From contig JAJPIN010000211.1 in assembly GCA_021324715.1 (NCBI GenBank), forward strand, positions 1 to 10,960: DNA of 10,960 bases, given 5' to 3'. The position numbers and the translations under genes were made by a program. Below, piece after piece: positions 5,314 to 10,960 of this stretch (the stretch's first letter is position 1; each line of letters starts with the position of its first letter). Below the pieces are notes generated by a model that was not told where the DNA came from, ran no database searches, and was given only the letters and a program-made list of their open reading frames with translations. The DNA is from Nitrososphaeria archaeon (GTDB lineage: Archaea; Thermoproteota; Nitrososphaeria; Nitrososphaerales; Nitrososphaeraceae).

Positions 5314-8300
5314 ATGTCTTATAAATTGAGTACACGATACACTACTAAATTCAATAACATGTTGATTTTAATGGCTAGTAACGTCACGTTATTATTTTGT
5401 GTTGTGCTTTTATTTTCTCAAATTATAGTAACATATTTTTCATTCCCAGATAAGGTATTCGTACAAGCACTGCAACCGGAATCAATATCCACATCTTCAG
5501 CGGCTACTAATATTAATCAATCACAATCCTCAGTTCAAATAACTGCTGGCAAGATTCAGAATCTGTCCTTTAAAATGGATCTTAGCAATCCTAATTCTAA
5601 CACAGGAATTATAACTTTACCTGAAACTTTGTCGGATATAGCAGTATCTATTATTCCACAATCCAGCTCCGTTAAAATCATAGGGCCTACCACTTGGAGC
5701 ATACCACGCCTAGATGGCAATTCAAGTCAAACGATATCTACAAAAGTATACGCCTCTCCAACAATAATAGGCAGTCCTGTATTCTTTACAGTTGATATTC
5801 AATATATAAAAAATGGCCAAGAACGTAAAACAAATTCATTTGATATTGGAGCTGTTGTTGTGGGTGACATAAACATTGAAGCTAACAATCTGGCTGTTAG
5901 ATATATTGGAAACACTCCTAATCTAGTTGGAAATCTCTTAAATAAAGGAAATACTCCGGCGTTATTTACAAATCTCCAAGTATTATCGGCTACTCCGCAA
6001 ATAGTTGGAAACGAACAGCAGATTGGAAATAAATTGTTGCAAGGTTCTTCTCAATTTCTTGGAACACTATCGGTCAACACACCTACGCCATTTAGTATAC
6101 CCTTCTCAATTGATTCGGTTACGCCAAAATCTGGCAGTACAAATACTGGTCAAACTAATATGACTAATAATAGTACCAACACTATTACTAATAATACTAG
6201 CGCTGCCATTAGTGCTAATAGCGCTGGGAATGTTATTGGTAACAATACTTATAATAATCCCCCAGGATTTCCCACAACATACAAGATACCACTTAAAATC
6301 ACCTATAGTGATGAGTTAAGAAATAGCCATGAATTAATTATAAATAAATCCATCCCATTTGAGCTTATTGGTGATAACACAGCAAACACAGAGACGTCCT
6401 ACCACTCCAATAACGGTAACTTATCAATAGGGCAGAATGGTGGCCCGCAACTAGAATCTGTCTTAAACAACGGTTTTGTTGATGCGTACTGGGCAGAAGG
6501 TATTCCTTCTACTTCTGGTTCTGATAATAATGTAAATGTAAATTCTGAGAACTCATCTTCAGGAACGACTGTGACAACCACTACTACAGGAACAGTACAG
6601 CAACAGAGAGAAGTAGGTCCTGGAGAAGGTCAAGCGATTCTGGCAGTCGTTTTGACTAACACAGCTTTTTCAGATATTACAGGGATTACAGGATACCTAA
6701 CACTTCCTAGTGGATTCAGTTCTCCAATCCCATTGTCATCTTTAAACACCTCTTCTCCTGCCATATATTCACAGGCTTTATCTACAAATTTAATTAATTC
6801 CTCTGCAAATATCGTTACTGGCAACAATAAAGTAAATCAGAACTTTCCTGTAATTGCAAGTATAAATGATGTTGTAAAAGCAGGACAAACATATACATTA
6901 TATTTCAAAATCAATGTATTGAAAACAGCAAGTGTCGGACCACATACCGCTCTTCTTCGAACCTATTATTTTAAAACGCCAGATCCAGAGATTGGGTCAT
7001 ACAGAGTACAGACAACAGGTGTTCCCTTTGTATTACCTGGCAAAGTAATTTTGGATGTATCATCAAGCTCAACAGACCTAATTCCAGGCGAAGCTAATCA
7101 TGTCAAGATCCAAATACGAAACAAAGGAACAGCAGATGCTAATAACGTAGTTGCGACTCTAGGCAGTGTGGGAGGAAGTATTATTACGAGTACTGGCGGT
7201 TCAACAGCTATTGGCAATAACTCAAATTTGAGTAATACCACCAATAATAACAATCTGAACATATCTTCGTCTGCACCATATACAAAACCTACTGGTAACA
7301 TAGGGCAAGCTTCAAGTTTGGGATCTAGGGTGTTTGATCTTGGAACAATATCTGCTAATTCAGTTGAAGAAATAGATTCTACAATATTACCCTCATTTTC
7401 AGCCGGAGAATCGTTACAAAACCTAAATCTTCAACTCTCATTTACCGATGCCACTGGAATTGCAAAATCCTCTAGTGAAGAGGTCGGTTTTCGAGTACTT
7501 CCAAATCCTCCTGAAGCAGGTCTCTCAGTAAACCCCAATTTCCCACAAGATAATCTAAATAAAACTACAGACAATAAGCAAACCAGTGAAAGCTCTGGCC
7601 TTACTAATAATGATAACACGACAAATTCAGATTCAGGATTGAGTGTAACACCAGCCAAGTATGCTAGTGGCATAATCAAAAATAATGATCTGGAAGGTCG
7701 TATCAAGCTTGCTTCTCTTGAGAATCAAAATCAAAATGATGCCAAAGACAATAGAATGAACGATGCTAATTACACTAAAGGTAACCTGACCTCAATCCAG
7801 TCGTCAATTTTGGTCAAGTCCAATCCAACTTTATATAAAAATGTAGCACTATCTGGTAATCCAAACGGTATAGGAAATAAGAAGGCTATTATACAAAATA
7901 GCAGCAACGTTAGGGGCGATAACTCAATTACTATAACTGCAGGCAATGAAAGTGATCTAAACTTTACCATCACCAATAACAACAGGTATCCTATAATTGA
8001 TGCAGTAGTATCCCTAGCTTCTCAATCAGGTTCAATTTCTATATCAGGACCTTCTAAATGGAATCTCCAAAGACTAGACCCTGGATCTCATCAAATTTTT
8101 CCAACAACTGTCTTTGCATCAAAGTCTATGATAGGCAATCCAGCGACGTTCGATGTAGGTGTTCAATATATTATGAATGGAAGGGCAAGAAATGATACCT
8201 TTGACATAGGAGCAAAAGTTATTGGAGAGATTAAAGTCGATGTTAGTGATCTTGGGATAAATTATATAGCCGGCACTCCTAATTTGATTGGAAATTTATT

Positions 8301-9057
8301 AAATAAAGGTAATACTGTCGCATTATTCACTACAGTGCAATTACTGAATAATAATAATAATGCGACAGATCAGCATCATGCTCAACAAAACAAAGGTTTT
8401 ATTCAAGGCAGCTTAGAAAAAGGTGTGAATTCAAATTCTTCAGTAAGGCAGTCAGATAAATCCGTTAAGGATCTTGTGTCAGCCTCCAACCTTCCATCAT
8501 ACCTTGGCGACCTTCAAGATGACTCACCTTTACCATTTAGTATACCATTATTACTTCAAAACAATTCATCTCCAGGAACTTATCCTGTTTCACTAAAGAT
8601 TACGTATAATGATGATCTTAGAAATAGTCATCAAATAATACTCAATAGCTCAGTTGAACTCACCAGACCTAAAGAACGTTCTGGTGGTAACGAAAACCAA
8701 GACCACGGTATCTTCGGCTTATTAGTAGGCAACCAATACTCACTGAAAATAGGTCAAATTTCACTTCCAATACCTTTAATAATCATTATTGTAATAATAT
8801 GCTTGTTAACGCTGATATTTTTAAAAAGAAGATCTAATGTAGCCAAGATATATGCAACATCAAGATTAACAAAAGAAGATAACTTTTTTTTAGATGAAAA
8901 AAACAACAGTAACAAGAATCCTGGCACTGAATCTACATCTACACCTACTACCATGGAAAATGGTAGTGTCAAGGACTCGGGGATACCAAATTCAAGTCAG
9001 GTAGATGATATAAATGACATGGACAAAAAAGTAGATAGTGACATGGAAAGCAAATGA
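5314..9057 (+). CDS. Large membrane-anchored surface protein with A-B-A' COG1361-like modules
   Basis: A 1247-residue protein. A basic start (K4, R8, K12) precedes a hydrophobic segment at about 16-43, with a possible signal-peptidase site after VQA (50-52). The large extracellular part follows, then a transmembrane helix at about 1151-1170 stopped by KRR, and a hydrophilic Lys/Asp/Ser tail (1171-1247) predicted to be cytoplasmic. The extracellular part has module A (about 73-352), module B (about 379-740, paralogous to the preceding secreted protein), a low-complexity linker (741-865), and module A' (about 870-1115), which repeats A. Within A/A', residues 196-224 and 983-1011 are identical at 21 of 29 positions. 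All modules look beta-sandwich-like, as in COG1361/CARDB proteins. Asn/Thr/Ser-rich linkers (281-312, 401-428, 635-650, 1012-1017) carry many N-x-S/T sequons. The only Cys residues I see (C29, C1163) lie in the hydrophobic segments. The gene ends 43 bases before the permease start, suggesting co-transcription. It is inferred to be the extracellular partner of the ABC system; a surface-layer adhesin is the alternative. Confidence 0.8.
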   Translation: MSYKLSTRYTTKFNNMLILMASNVTLLFCVVLLFSQIIVTYFSFPDKVFVQALQPESISTSSAATNINQSQSSVQITAGKIQNLSFKMDLSNPNSNTGIITLPETLSDIAVSIIPQSSSVKIIGPTTWSIPRLDGNSSQTISTKVYASPTIIGSPVFFTVDIQYIKNGQERKTNSFDIGAVVVGDINIEANNLAVRYIGNTPNLVGNLLNKGNTPALFTNLQVLSATPQIVGNEQQIGNKLLQGSSQFLGTLSVNTPTPFSIPFSIDSVTPKSGSTNTGQTNMTNNSTNTITNNTSAAISANSAGNVIGNNTYNNPPGFPTTYKIPLKITYSDELRNSHELIINKSIPFELIGDNTANTETSYHSNNGNLSIGQNGGPQLESVLNNGFVDAYWAEGIPSTSGSDNNVNVNSENSSSGTTVTTTTTGTVQQQREVGPGEGQAILAVVLTNTAFSDITGITGYLTLPSGFSSPIPLSSLNTSSPAIYSQALSTNLINSSANIVTGNNKVNQNFPVIASINDVVKAGQTYTLYFKINVLKTASVGPHTALLRTYYFKTPDPEIGSYRVQTTGVPFVLPGKVILDVSSSSTDLIPGEANHVKIQIRNKGTADANNVVATLGSVGGSIITSTGGSTAIGNNSNLSNTTNNNNLNISSSAPYTKPTGNIGQASSLGSRVFDLGTISANSVEEIDSTILPSFSAGESLQNLNLQLSFTDATGIAKSSSEEVGFRVLPNPPEAGLSVNPNFPQDNLNKTTDNKQTSESSGLTNNDNTTNSDSGLSVTPAKYASGIIKNNDLEGRIKLASLENQNQNDAKDNRMNDANYTKGNLTSIQSSILVKSNPTLYKNVALSGNPNGIGNKKAIIQNSSNVRGDNSITITAGNESDLNFTITNNNRYPIIDAVVSLASQSGSISISGPSKWNLQRLDPGSHQIFPTTVFASKSMIGNPATFDVGVQYIMNGRARNDTFDIGAKVIGEIKVDVSDLGINYIAGTPNLIGNLLNKGNTVALFTTVQLLNNNNNATDQHHAQQNKGFIQGSLEKGVNSNSSVRQSDKSVKDLVSASNLPSYLGDLQDDSPLPFSIPLLLQNNSSPGTYPVSLKITYNDDLRNSHQIILNSSVELTRPKERSGGNENQDHGIFGLLVGNQYSLKIGQISLPIPLIIIIVIICLLTLIFLKRRSNVAKIYATSRLTKEDNFFLDEKNNSNKNPGTESTSTPTTMENGSVKDSGIPNSSQVDDINDMDKKVDSDMESK
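5530..6369 (+). repeat. Module A (first copy) of the large surface protein
   Basis: Residues about 73-352. Anchors shared with the C-terminal copy are ITAG, IGPTTWSIPRLD, VYASPTIIGSP, IQYIKNGQ, FDIGA, GNTPNLVGNLLNKGNT, ALFT, PFSIP, and LKITYSDELRNSHE. DNA similarity is also visible, for example at 5913-5955 against 8274-8316. A long Asn/Thr linker (281-312) interrupts the copy before its last strands. Confidence 0.75.
6448..7533 (+). repeat. Module B inside the large surface protein
   Basis: Residues about 379-740. They align with the free-standing secreted protein upstream, from AYW (391-393) and GPGEG (435-439) through GKVILDV (576-582) to the FRVLPNPPEAGLSV end (726-739). This copy lacks the charged insert of the free-standing version but has its own Asn/Ser-rich inserts at about 471-510 and 619-668. 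Confidence 0.7.
7921..8658 (+). repeat. Module A' (second copy) of the large surface protein
   Basis: Residues about 870-1115. The order of conserved segments matches module A: ITAG, ISGPSKWNLQRLD, VFASKSMIGNP, VQYIMNGR, FDIGAKV, GTPNLIGNLLNKGNT, ALFT, PFSIP, LKITYNDDLRNSHQ. This copy leads almost directly, through a short linker (about 1116-1150), into the C-terminal membrane helix. Confidence 0.75.
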
Positions 9058-9100
9058 TCGAATCATTAAACCTTTTATGGACGGAGTTGCGTTGTAGGGA

Positions 9101-10363
9101 ATGAAGATCTCTGAGATTTTCAAACTCTCACTTGAGGCCATGAGGGAGAGAAAAGCCAGATCTGCTCTTACTATAATTATGGTTTTAGCCGGCTGCGGTT
9201 TAATGATTGCCCTAAATGGCATTAGTGCCGGTCAGAGTGAATTTATTAAAAAACAGCTGAATACTTTGGCACCTAACATACTTTTTGTCAATAATGGTCA
9301 GCGATCATTTAGGGGTGGTGGTGATACATCACAGACTCCATCGATTGTCATCAACTCTATTGTAGTAGATAGAATAAAGTCGCTTCCCTATGTCTCAGAT
9401 GTCGTTCCTGGGTATCAAGCTCAGGTAACACTTGATGCAGCGGGAAATGTAATTACGTCATCTGTAATAGCTACTGATCCACAAAAGATATACCTTGTAG
9501 ATCCATCACTTGAGCTAATACCTGGTTCTTCGATTCAACCAAATAACCCATCTGCAATTATATTTGGAGACAGTGTTGCTAACCCACCAGGTAAGAGTAC
9601 ACCTTTTGTTACTCTTGGACAGACAATTAGAGCAACGTACAATTATGTTGATCAGGATACTGGAAAACAGCAACAAATCTCCAAAAGTTTTGTAGTGACT
9701 GGCATCATAGCCCCAACTGGAAATAACCAACTGGACAGAGCAGTTATAATCAATACTGCCTCTGGAGATTCACTTTTCAACAAAGGAGGCAAATTCGACC
9801 AGATGATTGTGGCGGCTACCTCAGCTGATTATGTTCCTGCGGTACAGAACGAAATAACAACACTATATGGAACTAGTATAGGAATTACTACACCCAAAGC
9901 AATTTTGGAAGCTAGGGAAAGATTCACCAGTGGAAATAATTCATTTATACAAAATGTGGCATTTATTGCTCTATTTGTAGGTGCAATTGGCATTGTAACT
10001 ACACTCTATAATGCAGTTAACGAACGAATAGCTGAAATAGGAACTATTAAAGCAATAGGCGCAACAAGACTCTTTATCCTCCTAATGTTCCTGTTTGAGG
10101 CGATGATGATAGGGTTAATTGGTTCTACACTCGGGGTAATGTCTGGTATGGTCGGAGCTTATGCTCTAAGCTCTGTCGGTGGTCCAAGACCTGGATTTGG
10201 TGGAGGTGGAGGTATTGGTTTTCAGCGCCCGATCAGTCCAGAATTCATTCCTAATGATATTATCGACGTTTGGTTACTGTCTGTTGTTCTTAGCGTTATA
10301 GCAGGATTGTATCCTGCATGGAAAGCATCGGGCCTGTCACCGGTGTTGGCATTAAAGAGATGA
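9101..10363 (+). CDS. ABC transporter permease, MacB/FtsX-like (type VII)
   Basis: A 420-residue permease, normal for the family, with the four-helix MacB topology. An amphipathic N-terminal helix with LEAMRERKARSALT (11-24) leads into TM1 (about 22-44). An extracellular MacB_PCD-like domain follows (about 48-278), then TM2 (283-305), a cytoplasmic coupling loop ERIAEIGTIKAIGAT (308-322), TM3 (325-357), an extracellular Gly-rich loop (358-385) and TM4 (386-406). The signature cytoplasmic end PAWKASGLSPVLALKR (405-420) matches the PA-x-x-A-x-x-x-P-x-x-ALR end of FtsX/MacB permeases. Such proteins do not move substrates through a channel; they transmit ATP-driven motion to the extracellular side. 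The ATPase is encoded separately just downstream, unlike bacterial MacB, where ATPase and permease are fused. The Gly-rich external loop and an RGGGD segment (71-75) are uncommon details. The 43-base spacing from the surface-protein gene suggests an operon. Substrate unknown. Confidence 0.88.
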   Translation: MKISEIFKLSLEAMRERKARSALTIIMVLAGCGLMIALNGISAGQSEFIKKQLNTLAPNILFVNNGQRSFRGGGDTSQTPSIVINSIVVDRIKSLPYVSDVVPGYQAQVTLDAAGNVITSSVIATDPQKIYLVDPSLELIPGSSIQPNNPSAIIFGDSVANPPGKSTPFVTLGQTIRATYNYVDQDTGKQQQISKSFVVTGIIAPTGNNQLDRAVIINTASGDSLFNKGGKFDQMIVAATSADYVPAVQNEITTLYGTSIGITTPKAILEARERFTSGNNSFIQNVAFIALFVGAIGIVTTLYNAVNERIAEIGTIKAIGATRLFILLMFLFEAMMIGLIGSTLGVMSGMVGAYALSSVGGPRPGFGGGGGIGFQRPISPEFIPNDIIDVWLLSVVLSVIAGLYPAWKASGLSPVLALKR

Positions 10364-10404
10364 TCAAAATTCAATACATTAATCATTCATTCATTAAAAC
10401 CAAA

Positions 10405-10409
10405 GAGGT
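10405..10409 (+). promoter_or_regulatory. Shine-Dalgarno-like GAGGT before the ABC ATPase gene
   Basis: GAGGT at 10405-10409 can pair with the CCUCC end of 16S rRNA and lies 11 bases before the ATG at 10421. It fits an internal operon gene read from a polycistronic mRNA with the permease and supports that start. A nearer ATG at 10413 closes after two more codons and is not a competitor. Confidence 0.45.
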
Positions 10410-10420
10410 AGGATGTTGAA

Positions 10421-10960
10421 ATGAGTGACAATAAGAGTCAAATTGCACTTGAGGTTAACGACATAACCAAAGTTTTTGCAACAAAAGCAGGGGTATTGGA
10501 AGCACTAAAGGGTATCAGCTTTGTCATCAATAGAGGTGAATTTGTCTCCATAGTCGGACCGTCAGGCAGCGGCAAGTCTACATTGCTTAACATTATTGGA
10601 GCACTAGACCGACCTACCTCTGGTAAAGTCTACATTGACGGAATAGACATCTTCTCTTTGAGGGACGGTGATATAGCAGCCATGAGAAACAAGTTGATAG
10701 GCTTTATCTTTCAATCATTCAACTTAATCAATAGGTCTACGGTACAGAAGAATGTCGAGTTGCCGGCAATAATTAGTGATATGAGTAAACAAGAAAGAAA
10801 ACGCAGAGCACTTTTGTTATTGGAATCGTTGGGCGTGGCTGACAAGGCCAGGTTTAAAACATCCAGCCTTAGTGGGGGACAGCAACAAAGAGTCGCAATT
10901 GCTCGCGCACTAATAAACAATCCAACTATGGTATTGGCCGATGAGCCTACTGGAAATTTA
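10421..10960 (+). CDS. ABC transporter ATP-binding protein, LolD/MacB/FtsE-type (3' end outside window)
   Basis: The first 180 residues of a nucleotide-binding domain, still open at the window edge. Motifs are Walker A GPSGSGKST (46-54), Q-loop IFQSFNLI (96-103, Q98), signature LSGGQQQR (150-157) and Walker B VLADEP (171-176), followed by TGNL, which is typical of the LolD/MacB/FtsE subfamily. The aromatic A-loop position is probably F19 (KVF). The D-loop and His switch lie past the edge; full family members are about 220-250 residues, so roughly 40-70 are missing. The gene starts 57 bases after the permease stop on the same strand, and the two proteins should form a 2+2 complex at the membrane. 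It powers the permease by ATP hydrolysis on the cytoplasmic side. Confidence 0.92.
   Translation, partial: MSDNKSQIALEVNDITKVFATKAGVLEALKGISFVINRGEFVSIVGPSGSGKSTLLNIIGALDRPTSGKVYIDGIDIFSLRDGDIAAMRNKLIGFIFQSFNLINRSTVQKNVELPAIISDMSKQERKRRALLLLESLGVADKARFKTSSLSGGQQQRVAIARALINNPTMVLADEPTGNL

Noticed and set aside
10379..10396. Short CATT tandem repeats between the permease and ATPase genes
   Set aside because: Only about three to four units; background low complexity with no evident role.

Overview
The window is AT-rich, gene-dense and most likely archaeal. The best guess is an ammonia-oxidising Nitrososphaeria (Thaumarchaeota), perhaps Nitrosocosmicus-like. The reasons are two large secreted COG1361-type (S-layer/CARDB-like) proteins rich in Asn, Thr and Ser with many N-glycosylation sequons, a MacB-like ABC permease and ATPase directly downstream of them, an ArsA/Get3-family ATPase with an HSP20-like tail, and a TTTATATA box placed to give an almost leaderless transcript. 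The assignment rests on gene content and style; no rRNA or other marker gene is present. Every supported gene is on the + strand.

Left part (1-3128). The window opens with the last 43 codons of an unidentified gene. A 178-base spacer with inverted repeats follows. Next is a 399-residue FAD/NAD(P) oxidoreductase of the sulfide:quinone reductase / flavocytochrome c sulfide dehydrogenase type (312-1511). An ArsA-family ATPase with a C-terminal HSP20-like domain comes next; its start is better placed at 1753 than at the longer GTG option at 1699. A 54-codon ORF overlaps the ArsA stop codon by one base. Positions 3129-3493 hold no convincing gene.

Right part (3494-10960). This looks like one functional block. 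It holds a secreted 493-residue COG1361-like protein (module B alone), a possible 70-residue basic protein, a 1247-residue protein with N- and C-terminal membrane segments and an extracellular A-B-A' module order, a four-helix MacB/FtsX-type permease, and the first 180 residues of a LolD/MacB/FtsE-type ATPase cut by the window end. The permease and ATPase together resemble a type VII (mechanotransmission) ABC transporter. An archaeon has no outer membrane, TolC or MacA, so the A-B-A' protein and its free B-module paralogue are the obvious candidate extracellular partners. This is the most interesting feature of the window. The architecture is read directly from the sequence; the functional coupling is inferred from gene order.

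No rRNA, tRNA, CRISPR array, insertion sequence or phage gene was recognised.
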